The notes beneath the pieces were generated by a model. The model did no database searches. It worked only from the letters and a program-made list of their open reading frames with translations, and was not told the origin of the DNA. Both the position numbers and the translations under genes were made by a program. A stretch of 64,000 nt of DNA from Amycolatopsis regifaucium. Its GTDB lineage: Bacteria; Actinomycetota; Actinomycetes; Mycobacteriales; Pseudonocardiaceae. Shown here one piece after another: positions 1 through 8,296 of the stretch. The stretch lies in contig NZ_LQCI01000052.1 of the NCBI RefSeq assembly GCF_001613935.1, forward strand, positions 147,651 to 211,650. The letters run 5' to 3'. Each line of letters opens with the position of its first letter. Position 1 is the stretch's first letter.

Positions 1-1
1 C

Positions 2-35
2 GGCCCCGGTCCGCGCTTCGCGCCGGACCGGGGCC
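2..35. terminator. GC-rich hairpin, probable terminator
   Basis: The arms 2-16 and 20-35 pair almost perfectly over 15 bp, with a single bulged C at 23 and the three-base loop TTC at 17-19. No U-tract follows, which is usual for actinomycete terminators. The gene it would terminate lies outside the window. From here to about position 124 I see nothing else. Confidence 0.6.
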
Positions 36-316
36 CCGGCTCGACCAGAACGAGCCCGCGCGCCTGCCACTACACCGAGTCAAGACGTAGCATGGTGATC
101 AGGCAGCAGGCGTGACGCTGTTGACGGTGCCGATCGGGGCAAGCTCCCTGCTGCTGGTGCTCGCGGCTGTCGATTGGCCGACGCTGTCGTCTCTTCTCGA
201 TTCTGCCGCACACCACAGCCGGCTCTGGCCGGTCCGACTCACTCCACAGGAGACTCTCCATCAGCGTCCCAGTCGTTCTGCCGCACGCCGTCAGCGCTCC
301 TCGCTCTTTCACCGAC

Positions 317-1462
317 GTGTACGGTCCCGGCATCGCCGTCTGCGCGCGGCCCGAACTGGCCACCACCGAACCGGTGAACAAGCACCGCCACAGCCGCGAC
401 GTCGTCTCCGCGCGACCGATCGCTGTCGCGGCTGACACGCCGGTGATCTGCAGCGCGGGTGGCACGGACCCGGATTTGCTGGCGCACCTGCGTGACAGCG
501 GCCTGCCCGTCGGCACCGACCTGCGCGAGTTCCGAACCGAAAGAGAATTCGCCGCGCGTGTGGCCGAAGCGATGTCCGACGGCTTGCTGATGTCGATGGA
601 GTATCCGCAGCCGACCACGCTGTGCCCGGACGAACGCGCGCTCAAAAGCGCGCAACTCGTCGGCTACTTGAACAACAAGGCCAGCATCACCACGTTGGTC
701 GATCCACGTTTCCAGGCGCACCGCAGCGTCGTGACCCGCGGGCAACTCGCGGAGGCGGCACCGGTGGAGAAGTCGTGGGTGCTCAAGGCCGCGACCAACG
801 ACGCGCACGGCGGCAGCCTTGATGTCTATCTGCACCGGGCCCACGAGCAGCTCACCCTGCCGGCGTTCACCGAGGTGCTCACCGAGTTCGTCGTCGAGGA
901 GTACCTGCAGATCCTTCGCAACTGGGGCCTGCAGTTCTACGTGGGAGCGGACGCGCGGGCTCGCCTGCTGGCTGTGACCGAACAACGCGTCGACGCGACC
1001 GGTGTCTATACCGGCGGCAGGTTCGGTGCGGTCACCACTCCCCCTGCCGAACTGCTCGCCGAATGCCTGGCGATCACCCAGCGCGCGGCCGATGGCGGCT
1101 ACCGGGGTCTGTGCAGCCTTGACTGCGCCCGAACCCAGGACGGCCGTCAGGTCGTGCTCGACCTGAACTTCCGGATCACCAGCGGGTCGATCCCGTTGCT
1201 GGCGATGCAGTCCGTCCGCCCCGACGCCCTCGACCGCCCCGCCGAGTCCGTGAAGCTCACCGTCGACGGCGCACTCACCGACCTGCTCGCCGGGATACGC
1301 CCGGAATTGGCCGCCGGTGGCCTGCTCCTCGTGGCCGGTCATGACACCGGCCACACGGACAATCCGATCAGGCAAAGCACCTTGCAACTGCTGGTCCTCG
1401 GGGACGACCCCGACGAGGTGGCCGCTCGGCGCCGTATTCTGGAAGAGAAAACCGGCCGATAA
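317..1462 (+). CDS. ATP-grasp domain protein
   Basis: This 381-residue protein has the ATP-grasp layout: a lysine-bearing strand near residues 155-160 (SWVLKAATND), an acidic strand (TEFVVEEYLQI) and the C-terminal metal-binding segment VVLDLNFRITSGS. ATP-grasp enzymes join a carboxylate to an amine or thiol through an acyl phosphate; the substrate cannot be read here. GTG 317 is the first ordinary start. The frame is open back to 125, and an AGGAGA at 248-253 lies six bases before ATC 260, so translation may begin upstream and add residues such as SVPVVLPHAVSAPRSFTDV. It stands alone, far from the tandem ATP-grasp pair at 10-12.6 kb, and does not closely resemble them. The family call is sound; function and start are uncertain. 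Confidence 0.7.
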   Translation: MYGPGIAVCARPELATTEPVNKHRHSRDVVSARPIAVAADTPVICSAGGTDPDLLAHLRDSGLPVGTDLREFRTEREFAARVAEAMSDGLLMSMEYPQPTTLCPDERALKSAQLVGYLNNKASITTLVDPRFQAHRSVVTRGQLAEAAPVEKSWVLKAATNDAHGGSLDVYLHRAHEQLTLPAFTEVLTEFVVEEYLQILRNWGLQFYVGADARARLLAVTEQRVDATGVYTGGRFGAVTTPPAELLAECLAITQRAADGGYRGLCSLDCARTQDGRQVVLDLNFRITSGSIPLLAMQSVRPDALDRPAESVKLTVDGALTDLLAGIRPELAAGGLLLVAGHDTGHTDNPIRQSTLQLLVLGDDPDEVAARRRILEEKTGR

Positions 1463-1559
1463 CGTTCCTCCTGCCCCAGCCCGGCTCGGTTGAACTTCTG
1501 CCCCGGACATACGACTGGGTCGACAAGTGGTTCGCAACGGAGCACCGGCGGCGGCGCGC

Positions 1560-1859
1560 TCAGCTCAAGGTGTCCAGGCCGCGCTGCCACCGTTGCCGCC
1601 GCTCGGCGGAATCCTGTTCCCACCACGGGGTACCGCGCTCGCCCAAAGCGACCTTGGCGGTGTGCACCCGCGCCCGGGCTTCCCGCTCGGCTTCGGAATC
1701 CCGGGCGCGGCGGGCCGCGCCGACGTCCCGGCGAGCCCGCATCAGCAGACCACGCAACCGAGTCGCCGCTTCTTCCGGGATCTCCGGATCGGTCGCCCGC
1801 CAGCGACGGCCGTCGATCACGATGAAGCGCCCGTCGGGCGTGCGGTCCGGCTCAGCCAT
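1560..1859 (-). CDS. small conserved protein ('biopolymer transporter Tol'-type)
   Basis: This 99-residue protein starts MAEPDRTPDGRFIVIDGRRW and ends in a basic helical stretch containing KVALGERGTPWWE. I recognise it as a small actinobacterial family often annotated 'biopolymer transporter Tol'. That name is a legacy label: there is no signal peptide or membrane segment, and no function is established. Its ATG lies inside the end of the DUF3253 gene (eight-base overlap, ATGGCTGA), so the two are probably translated together. This pairing is common in actinobacteria as far as I recall. The start is fixed by the overlap and by the conserved N-terminus. Confidence 0.7.
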   Translation of the reverse strand: MAEPDRTPDGRFIVIDGRRWRATDPEIPEEAATRLRGLLMRARRDVGAARRARDSEAEREARARVHTAKVALGERGTPWWEQDSAERRQRWQRGLDTLS

Positions 1860-2205
1860 GCGCGTGCCCCGCCAGGCGGATCCTGATCGGCCCCTCCCAC
1901 TGTCCATCCGGGTCGAGCGACCGGCCACTCTGGGTCAGCCGCACCTCACCGGCTCGCGCGAGTTCGCGGGCCAGTTCCCGCGCCTGCGGCAACAGCGGGC
2001 GCCACTCGTCCGCCAGCGCCCTGGCCGCGTCCGACGGACACGTGCTGCTGCCTTCACCTCGTGCGCAAGCCAAGGCCAGGATCGCGGCCCGCAACCGATC
2101 GGGAAGCGGCCCGGCGCCCAGCGCGATCCGGGAATGAGCCGCACCCGGCCCAGCACTCTCCCGAATCCGCTCCAGTTCTCGCCGTGGCCCCGGCCGATCG
2201 ATCAT
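1852..2205 (-). CDS. DUF3253 family protein
   Basis: This 117-residue protein has a C-terminal winged-helix-like DUF3253 region (about residues 40-112: LPDRLRAAILALACARGEG, then CPSDAARAL and GEVRLTQSGRSLDP). The SxxAARAL helix followed by a glycine-rich wing is typical of the family, which has no known function but resembles DNA-binding folds. GGAGG lies only one base before ATG 2205, so initiation may be weak or may use a later codon. Its 3' end overlaps the start of the next gene by eight bases, indicating a two-gene operon. Confidence 0.7.
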   Translation of the reverse strand: MIDRPGPRRELERIRESAGPGAAHSRIALGAGPLPDRLRAAILALACARGEGSSTCPSDAARALADEWRPLLPQARELARELARAGEVRLTQSGRSLDPDGQWEGPIRIRLAGHAHG

Positions 2206-2255
2206 GCCTCCAGAATCGCACCGACCGGCCTCCGCCGCCGGGCAGCGGGCGGCTG

Positions 2256-3044
2256 TCAGCGGGACAGTGCGGCGATGAGCGGGCCCGGGTCGGGATGGCG
2301 CGACGTGCTTTGCAGGATGACGGAGGTTGCCCCGGCCGCGGCCAGTTCGTCGATCAGAGCGCGGGCACGGTCGCCGAGGGCGGGTACGTCCGGTTCGATC
2401 TCCGCGAAAACGATGACCTGCGGCGCCGGTCGGCCCACGGCCTGTGCGGCCTCGGCGACCCGGGCGGCCTCCGAAGCGACATAGCCCGGGTTGACGAGCC
2501 CGGCGTCCAGGAGCACACCGTCGCCCACCTCTCCGGCCAGCGCGACGGTCTTCGGCCCCCGTCCGCCGATGATGAGGGGCGGGACCTGCACCGGCGGCCA
2601 GTCCAGCGCCACCGCGTCGAGGTTCACATAACGCCCGGCCACGCTGACGGTCTCGCCGTGCAGCAGCCGCCGGACGGCGCCGGCGTGTTCGCGCAGCAAT
2701 GTCATCGGTGACGTGACCCGGGCGCCGACCTGCCCCATCCAGTCGAGCACCCCGTGCCCGGCGGCCGGGACGAACCGGCCGGGGAACATCCGTGCCAGCG
2801 TCGCGATCTCCATGGCGGCGACGGCCGGGTTGCGCAGCGGCACCGGCATCAGGCCGATCCCGACGGTGAGTCGCTCGCTCCACGCCAGCGCGGCCGCGGC
2901 ACTGGTGAGACCACCTTCGAGAAAGCAGTCCTCCCACAGCCATAACTGGTCGATACCGGCCGCGTCGGCCGCGACGACGGTCTCCCGCAGCTCCTCCGGC
3001 GGCGATTGCGGACGGAACACCACTCCCACACGAACCTCGGCCAT
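2256..3044 (-). CDS. LLM-class (luciferase-like) oxidoreductase
   Basis: This protein of about 262 residues has a TIM-barrel luciferase-like fold: N-terminal VRVGVVFRPQSPPEELRE, the segment SERLTVGIGLMPVPLRNP and the late glycine motif PLIIGGRGPKTVALAGEVGDG. Members reduce or oxidise small substrates with F420H2 or FMNH2; actinobacterial examples are often F420-dependent. Neither cofactor nor substrate can be read from the sequence. ATG 3044 is chosen because GTGGAG lies just ahead; a GTG at 3053 would add three residues. It is a single gene between the DUF3253 pair and the osmolyte importer. Confidence 0.8.
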   Translation of the reverse strand: MAEVRVGVVFRPQSPPEELRETVVAADAAGIDQLWLWEDCFLEGGLTSAAAALAWSERLTVGIGLMPVPLRNPAVAAMEIATLARMFPGRFVPAAGHGVLDWMGQVGARVTSPMTLLREHAGAVRRLLHGETVSVAGRYVNLDAVALDWPPVQVPPLIIGGRGPKTVALAGEVGDGVLLDAGLVNPGYVASEAARVAEAAQAVGRPAPQVIVFAEIEPDVPALGDRARALIDELAAAGATSVILQSTSRHPDPGPLIAALSR

Positions 3045-3063
3045 GGTCTCCACGCTAGTCCCA

Positions 3064-3084
3064 CCCCTGCGCTCCGCCGCGGGG
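3064..3084. terminator. short hairpin after importer operon
   Basis: CCCC(T)GCG at 3064-3071 can pair with CGCGGGG at 3078-3084 around a six-base loop. It lies 23 bases beyond the stop of the substrate-binding protein on the minus strand, where the importer operon would end. It is short and has one bulge. Confidence 0.35.
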
Positions 3085-3106
3085 TGATCAGCTCACCACA
3101 GGGACT

Positions 3107-4081
3107 TCAGCTGATGAAGCCCGCCGACTTGAGCCAGTCGCGGGCGACGGTGGCGGGCTTCAGGCCGTCGACGCTGACCTTCTTGTTCAGATCCGTGAGC
3201 GTCGCCGTGTCGAGCTTCGTGGCGATCGGTGTGAAGACCTGCTCCAGCTGGGGATATTTCCGGGCGAGCGGAGTGGCGATCGTGATCGCGGGGTTGTACG
3301 TCGGGAAGAAGTGCTTGTCGTCTTCGAGCACGGTGAGGTTCTGCGCGGCCACGCGTCCGTCGGTGGAGGCGACCGAGCCGAAGCCGCAGGGGTCTCCCTT
3401 GCCGACGCTCGGGTAGACGACGGCGTCGTTGAGCAGGTGCACGTGCGGGTCGGGCAGGGTGAACCCGTAGGTCTTCGCCAGCCCGGGGAAACCGTCGTCC
3501 CGGCTCTTGAATTCCGGCCCCATACAGGTCGAGGCCGCGGCCGGGTCCCGCTGCACCAGGGCCGCGTAGTCGGACAGCGTCTTGACGCCGGTCCGGTCCA
3601 GTGTCGCCGGGTTGCCGGCGAGGGCGTAGGTGTCGTTGGCGGGCGAGCGTGCCCACCAGGTGACGCCGTTGGCGGTGTCGGCTTGTTTGACCGCGTCGTA
3701 CTGCGCCTGCGCATCGCTGATCGGCTTGGTCTGGTTGAGGTAGCTGATCCAGGCGGTGCCGGTGTATTCCCAATACAGGTCGACCGCGCCGCTCGTGAGC
3801 GCTTGGCGGACGTTGCTCGAACCGGTGATGTTGGTCTTGTCCTGCGGGCTCGCCCCGGCCGCTTGCAGTGCGACGAGAGCGATCTGGCCGAGCAGCAGCT
3901 GCTCGTCGAACTCCTTGGAGCTGACGCGGATCTGGGCACCGTTCAGCGCGTCGATCTTCTTGATGGAGCCCGCGCCGACCTGGGCGCCGGTCTCGTCCTT
4001 GCCGATCGTGCAGCCGGCCGTGAGCGCCGCCGCCGCGACGAGCGCGAGCGCGGCGGCTGTTGTGCGCTGAAGCATCCGCAT
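3107..4081 (-). CDS. glycine betaine/choline-type ABC substrate-binding lipoprotein
   Basis: This 324-residue lipoprotein has a signal sequence ending in the lipobox LTAGC, with Cys24 as the predicted lipidated residue. The mature part is an OpuAC-type binding protein: IRVSSKEFDEQLLLGQI, then SNVRQALTSGAVDLYWEYTG, both typical of the ProX/OsmF/OpuBC group that binds quaternary ammonium osmolytes. Several Trp and Tyr residues (WEYTG, WISY, WWARS) could form the aromatic cage. It lies 27 bases downstream of the fused permease/ATPase gene and is its obvious partner. The exact ligand (betaine, choline, proline or another) is inferred only at family level. Confidence 0.88.
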   Translation of the reverse strand: MRMLQRTTAAALALVAAAALTAGCTIGKDETGAQVGAGSIKKIDALNGAQIRVSSKEFDEQLLLGQIALVALQAAGASPQDKTNITGSSNVRQALTSGAVDLYWEYTGTAWISYLNQTKPISDAQAQYDAVKQADTANGVTWWARSPANDTYALAGNPATLDRTGVKTLSDYAALVQRDPAAASTCMGPEFKSRDDGFPGLAKTYGFTLPDPHVHLLNDAVVYPSVGKGDPCGFGSVASTDGRVAAQNLTVLEDDKHFFPTYNPAITIATPLARKYPQLEQVFTPIATKLDTATLTDLNKKVSVDGLKPATVARDWLKSAGFIS

Positions 4082-4108
4082 GGTTGGTCCTCCTCGAAGT
4101 CGGTCGGG

Positions 4109-6598
4109 CTAACTGCCGCGCGGGTGCAGGAGCTCCTCGGCGACCAGTCCCAGCCAGTCGACGAAGAGCGCCAGGACGGCGACGATGATGCCGAAAGTCA
4201 GGCTCAAGATCGGGCGGTACAGCCCGATGCCGGCGACCAGCCCGCCGCCGAGACCGCCGCCGTCGATGAACGTCGCGAGCGTCGCGCTCGCGACGGTGAG
4301 CACCAGCGCGGTCCGGATCCCGGCGAGAATCACCGGGACGGCCAGCGGTAGTTCGATCCGCCACAGGATGGCCGTCTTGCTCATGCCCATGCCTCGCGCG
4401 GCGTCGACGACGGCCGGGTCGACGCCGTCGAGCCCGACGATCGTGTTGCGCAGCACCGGCAAGGTCGCGTAGACGACGAGTGCCGTCACCGCTGTCGCGG
4501 TACCCGTGCCCATCCAGAGCGCGAGCAGCACGACAAGCCCGATCGACGGGATCGCCTGGCCGAGATTGCCCAGTCCCAGGCCGATGGGCCGGGCCCAGCG
4601 GGCGCCGGCACGGGTGAGCAGGATGCCGAGCGGGAGGGCGATGGCGATGGTGCACGCCGTGGAGATCAGGGTGAGCCGCAAGTGCGCGCCCAGTTCGGTG
4701 AAGATCTCGCCGGAGTTGAGAAAACGCTGTTCGATCGAGTCGATCGGGTGCGCCCGCACGATCATGAAGAGCGCCAGCAGGACAAAGGTCAGCAGGACCG
4801 GGCGCACCAGTAACCCGAGACGGCGGCGAGGCCGCGCGGGCACCGTGGTGCCCGGCCCCGGCCCGGGCGCTTCCTCCGCGTCCGGGATCGCGGGCGCGGG
4901 CCCCTCTTCGGTCGGCCTGAGCGCCGCGACGAGGCCGGGCAGATCGCACACCCCCAGCGGTTGCCCGGCGCCGTCCCCGGTGACCATGACCGCGGTGCTG
5001 CCGGTCCGCACCATCACGTCCAGCACGTCCCGCAGGGTGGCGTCGAGCCGGACCGAAGGCAGGCCGTCCGGCCCGGCCGCCGGCCGGAGGTCCAGGTCCC
5101 CCACCCGGATCAGCGCGAGCCGTTTCAGGTTCCGCTTCGGGCCGATGAAACTCGCGACGTAGTCGTCCGCCGGCGCGGCGAGGATCGCCTCGGGCGTGTC
5201 GTACTGAGCGAGCACCGACCGCGGCCGCAGTACGGCGATCCGGTCGCCGACCTTCAGCGCCTCGTCAAAGTCGTGCGTGACGAACACGATCGTCTTGCGC
5301 ACTTCCCGTTGCAGGCGAAGCAATTCGTCCTGCAGCCGGGCGCGTGTGATCGGGTCGGTGGAGCCGAACGGCTCGTCCATCAGCATGACCGGCGGGTCCG
5401 CGGCCATCGCCCGCGCCACCCCGGCGCGCTGTTGCTGACCACCGGAAAGCTCACGCGGATAGCGGAGGCCGTGCTCGCGGGTCAAGCCGACGACGTCGAG
5501 CAACTCGCGCACACGGTCGGCGATGCGTCGCCGAGTCCAACCGAGCAGCCGCGGCACCACGCCGATGTTGGCGTCCACTCGCAGGTGCGGGAAAAGCCCG
5601 ACCTGCTGGATGACGTAGCCGGTGTGGCGCCGATGTTCGTCGAGGTCGAGTGCCGACACGTCGGTGCCGCCGATCGTGACGACGCCCGAGGTGGGCTCGA
5701 CGAGCCGGTTGATCATCCGCATGGTCGTCGTCTTGCCGCATCCCGACGGACCGGTCAGCACGACGATTTCCCCCGCGGGGATGCGCATCGTCAGGTTTTC
5801 GACCGCCGGTACCGCTCGCCCGGGATAGAGCTGGCAGACGTTCCGCAGCTCGATCGTCTCGCCACCCATTCCGGCCGCTCCCCCGGACGTAGCCGAAGCA
5901 GCCGCCCGGCGGGCACGGGGACGTCGCCGGGTGGTCAGCTTGCCGACCACCACGAAGGCCAGGTCGAACAGCAGCGCCAGCACCATGATCCCGAGCGTTC
6001 CGGTGAGCACCTGGTTCAGCGAGTTGACCGAGCCGAACCGGCCGAGCCCGTCGAAGATCTCGTTGCCGAGGCCGGGGCCCTTGACATACGCGCCGATGGC
6101 CGCGATACCGATCGTGATCTGCGTCGAGACCCGGATGCCGGAGAGGATCACCGGCCAGGCAAGCGGCAGGCGCACGCGAAACAGCAGCCGCGCGCGGCCG
6201 AATCCCATGCCTCGCGCCGCGTCCACCACGGCCGGATCGACGCCACGCAGCCCGACGATCGTGTTGCGCGTGATCGGCAAAAGCGCGTAGAGCACGAGTG
6301 CGAACAGGACGTTCGTCAGCCCCAGCCCGAACGGGCCGATCAGGATGCCCAGCAGCGCGATCGACGGGACGGTCAGGAACGCCGCTGTCGTCGTGGTCGC
6401 CATCGCGCCGAGCCACCGACGCCGGTAGGTGAGCAGACCGATCGTCATGCCGACCAGCACGGCCAGTGCCATCGCCACCAGCGTGAGATCCACGTGCAGG
6501 ATCGCGTCGTTCACGACGTCGATCCAATTCTCCCGGAGGTACTCCGACAGGCTCAGGGCGCCGCTCCTCGACGTCGCAGGGCACGAACAGCCGACCAC
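4109..6598 (-). CDS. fused osmolyte ABC importer: permease-ATPase-CBS-permease
   Basis: One uninterrupted 829-residue chain holds subunits that are normally separate. Residues about 20-225 are a permease with the EAA loop GVDPAVVDAARGMGFGRA. Residues about 246-480 are an OpuCA/ProV-type ATPase with Walker A GPSGCGKTTT (near 286), signature LSGGQQQRAG (near 384) and Walker B VMLMDEPFGSTDP. Residues about 500-560 are a CBS-like segment, and about 595-829 are a second permease with a nearly identical EAA loop (GVDPAVVDAARGMGMSKT). With the lipoprotein at 3107-4081 this forms a complete betaine/choline-type uptake system. GTG 6598 is the longest start but has no good ribosome site; GAGGAG lies just upstream of SLSEYLRENW, so the true start may be slightly internal. 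The two permease halves look like an ancient duplication. Confidence 0.85.
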   Translation of the reverse strand: MVGCSCPATSRSGALSLSEYLRENWIDVVNDAILHVDLTLVAMALAVLVGMTIGLLTYRRRWLGAMATTTTAAFLTVPSIALLGILIGPFGLGLTNVLFALVLYALLPITRNTIVGLRGVDPAVVDAARGMGFGRARLLFRVRLPLAWPVILSGIRVSTQITIGIAAIGAYVKGPGLGNEIFDGLGRFGSVNSLNQVLTGTLGIMVLALLFDLAFVVVGKLTTRRRPRARRAAASATSGGAAGMGGETIELRNVCQLYPGRAVPAVENLTMRIPAGEIVVLTGPSGCGKTTTMRMINRLVEPTSGVVTIGGTDVSALDLDEHRRHTGYVIQQVGLFPHLRVDANIGVVPRLLGWTRRRIADRVRELLDVVGLTREHGLRYPRELSGGQQQRAGVARAMAADPPVMLMDEPFGSTDPITRARLQDELLRLQREVRKTIVFVTHDFDEALKVGDRIAVLRPRSVLAQYDTPEAILAAPADDYVASFIGPKRNLKRLALIRVGDLDLRPAAGPDGLPSVRLDATLRDVLDVMVRTGSTAVMVTGDGAGQPLGVCDLPGLVAALRPTEEGPAPAIPDAEEAPGPGPGTTVPARPRRRLGLLVRPVLLTFVLLALFMIVRAHPIDSIEQRFLNSGEIFTELGAHLRLTLISTACTIAIALPLGILLTRAGARWARPIGLGLGNLGQAIPSIGLVVLLALWMGTGTATAVTALVVYATLPVLRNTIVGLDGVDPAVVDAARGMGMSKTAILWRIELPLAVPVILAGIRTALVLTVASATLATFIDGGGLGGGLVAGIGLYRPILSLTFGIIVAVLALFVDWLGLVAEELLHPRGS

Positions 6599-6677
6599 CC
6601 CGGTTCGGCCGCGTCTCAGCCCAACATGTCCGCGGCGCTTCTGTCCACAGCTCGACGTAAAGATTCGGTGCTTGCGT

Positions 6678-7028
6678 TCAGCGGAGGGCGTTCTCGACCA
6701 GCGCGACGGTCGTGCGAGGGTCGTCGACTTGGAGGACCAGGCGGGCGTAACGCTCGTCGGCGAGTTCGATCACGACGGCCTTCGACGGATCCTTGACGTC
6801 CCAGAAGACCTTCTCGCCGTCGAGGTGGAACGTGCCCGCCGTGATCACACCGGGCAAGTGGGCACCCGGCGCTCGGATTCCCTTGGGATCGGCGGCGATG
6901 CCCGGGTCCTCGGTCGCGCCGCGGACGTTGGCCAGCGGGATGGTCAGACTGCTCTTGAAGGCCCAGAGCTTGTCGAGCCCCTCGATCACGACGACGAGGT
7001 CGTTGCCGTCGATGTGGACCAGTGCCAT
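6678..7028 (-). CDS. conserved hypothetical protein beside a TetR gene
   Basis: This 116-residue soluble protein begins MALVHIDGNDLVVVIEGLDK and is mostly beta-strand, with the conserved-looking segments IRAPGAHLPGVITAG and VVIELADERYARLVLQVDDP. It suggests a compact beta-sandwich or PH-like fold, but I do not recognise a named family. AAAGGAAAA precedes ATG 7028. It lies 14 bases downstream of the TetR gene on the same strand, so it is likely co-transcribed with TetR and controlled by the inverted repeat at 7556-7601. Confidence 0.7.
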   Translation of the reverse strand: MALVHIDGNDLVVVIEGLDKLWAFKSSLTIPLANVRGATEDPGIAADPKGIRAPGAHLPGVITAGTFHLDGEKVFWDVKDPSKAVVIELADERYARLVLQVDDPRTTVALVENALR

Positions 7029-7042
7029 GTCGGTTTTCCTTT

Positions 7043-7543
7043 TCAGTCAAGAGGATCGAGCCGCCGGGTCAGCGCGGTGCCGACGCCGTCGGGGTCACCG
7101 CGCAGGAGGATGCCCAGTGCGGCGGATGTGAGGGCGGCGGCCAGGGCGGGGGGAATGCCGAGCGCGTCGGCGATCGCCTGGTCGACGGAGGCCAACGCGG
7201 CGGCCACCTCGGCGGCGACCTCCTCGTCGACCGGTGCCCGCTCGACCGCCGCGAGCAGCAGCAGACCGAGGTCGGCCGACGTGACCAGCCGCAGCGCGGT
7301 CGCGGCATCCGTCGCCGCGGCGAGTGCTTCGGCCAAGGGGCGGACATCGTCGGCGAAATGGCGGCGCAGTGCGACCAGGTAGAGGCCGCGCTTGCTGCCG
7401 AACGTCTTGTAAAGGCTGTTGCGGTGCACGCCGAGGTGAGTGACGAGGTCGTCGATGGACACCCCGTCGTACGCGCGGCCACCGAACAATCCCACGGCGG
7501 CGCGCACCGCCTTCTCTTCGTCGAACGCCCTTGGCCTGCCCAT
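7043..7543 (-). CDS. TetR/AcrR family regulator
   Basis: This 166-residue repressor has an N-terminal helix-turn-helix (about residues 5-50: GRPRAFDEEKAVRAAVGLF, then VSIDDLVTHLGVHRNSLYKT) and an alanine-rich ligand domain. The start MGRPRAFDEE is typical of the family and begins just downstream of a perfect operator-like repeat. A GTG start at 7618 would place the N-terminus across that operator and is unlikely. It probably represses itself and the adjacent 116-residue gene. The ligand is unknown. Confidence 0.88.
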   Translation of the reverse strand: MGRPRAFDEEKAVRAAVGLFGGRAYDGVSIDDLVTHLGVHRNSLYKTFGSKRGLYLVALRRHFADDVRPLAEALAAATDAATALRLVTSADLGLLLLAAVERAPVDEEVAAEVAAALASVDQAIADALGIPPALAAALTSAALGILLRGDPDGVGTALTRRLDPLD

Positions 7544-7555
7544 GACACGACCGTA

Positions 7556-7601
7556 GACCATTAAGGAACGTTCAGTCAAGAACGACCGTTCCTTAATGGT
7601 C
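7556..7601. promoter_or_regulatory. perfect 15-bp inverted repeat, probable TetR operator
   Basis: GACCATTAAGGAACG at 7556-7570 is repeated exactly in inverted form as CGTTCCTTAATGGTC at 7587-7601, with a 16-base spacer. The left arm begins 13 bases upstream of the TetR start, the usual position of an autoregulatory operator. The right arm overlaps the last codons and stop of the broken HxlR gene. Confidence 0.75.
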
Positions 7602-7997
7602 CGGCTTGGCGTGCTCACTGGCCGCGTTGGCCAGGTCGATGGCCGCCATGTGCGTCTCCGCCCAGTCGCGAAGGGCGGCGAGGGGCGCTTCGAGAGCGGC
7701 CCAGATCGGTGAGTCGATAGTGGACCTTGGGTGGCACCGTGGGTTCGACCCGCCGCGAGACCAGGCCGTCACGGGTCAGGTTCGGCGGGGTCACGACAAC
7801 GTCTTCTGGGAACCACCGGGGATACGGCGTTGTAGATCGGCGAAGCGAATCTCCTCGCGTCCGGCTTCGCCGAGCACCTTGACCACCATCGAAGTCCACT
7901 TCGTACCGATGCGGTCCAGTAATCGTCGAGTGGGGCACTGCGGGTCGAAGAGATCGCCGCGCACGCCTCGGGCCGCCCGGGAGGTCACCTGGAGCAC
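7593..7997 (-). pseudogene. decayed HxlR-family regulator
   Basis: Three reading frames in succession encode one HxlR-type winged-helix protein. Frame one gives DLFDPQCPTRRLLDRIGTKW and LQRRIPGGSQKTLS before a stop at 7791. The next frame supplies TRDGLVSRRVEPTVPPKVHY and RLTDLG. After a one-base loss near 7707 a third frame gives LEAPLAALRDWAETHMAAID and stops at 7593-7595. Order and sequence match a complete HxlR protein of about 120 residues, so at least two frameshifts have inactivated it unless they are sequencing errors. HxlR proteins sense thiol or carbonyl stress and often repress a divergent gene. Confidence 0.8.
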
Positions 7998-8098
7998 CAG
8001 GTCGGTTGAGCGGCGGGATCCGCTGCCCGCGGTCGTCGCCGATCCCGCTCATGGGTATCCGGCCCTTGACGAAGTGGATCTACCCTGCCAAGCTGAAG

Positions 8099-8121
8099 TG
8101 ACATTCACAGACGATATGTCA
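8099..8121. promoter_or_regulatory. TGACAT..ATGTCA inverted repeat
   Basis: TGACAT at 8099-8104 and ATGTCA at 8116-8121 form a 6-bp inverted repeat with an 11-base spacer. They lie between the broken HxlR gene and the secreted-protein gene (region 7998-8296, which otherwise holds no gene). It may be the old HxlR operator or an element of the downstream promoter. Confidence 0.3.
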
Positions 8122-8296
8122 CAGACGGGCCCGGTCCGGTGCACACCGGAGCGACGACGTCATCTGGGGACCGCCAAGCCGGGGCGGACCGGCATTTGGT
8201 GTCCGATGAAATCCGAAAGCGACCGGCCACCCGAGGCTTTCGATGTTCAGCTTCGAGACCGTCATATCGAAAACATGACCAGCGCAAGGAGTGATG

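Noticed and set aside
239-1537. Long open frame antisense to the ATP-grasp gene
   Set aside because: Arg/Gly/Val/His-rich shadow of a high-GC gene, with no recognisable motif; the plus-strand frame shows a real family.
7043-7618. 191-residue version of the TetR protein
   Set aside because: Start would lie across the operator; family proteins begin at MGRPR.
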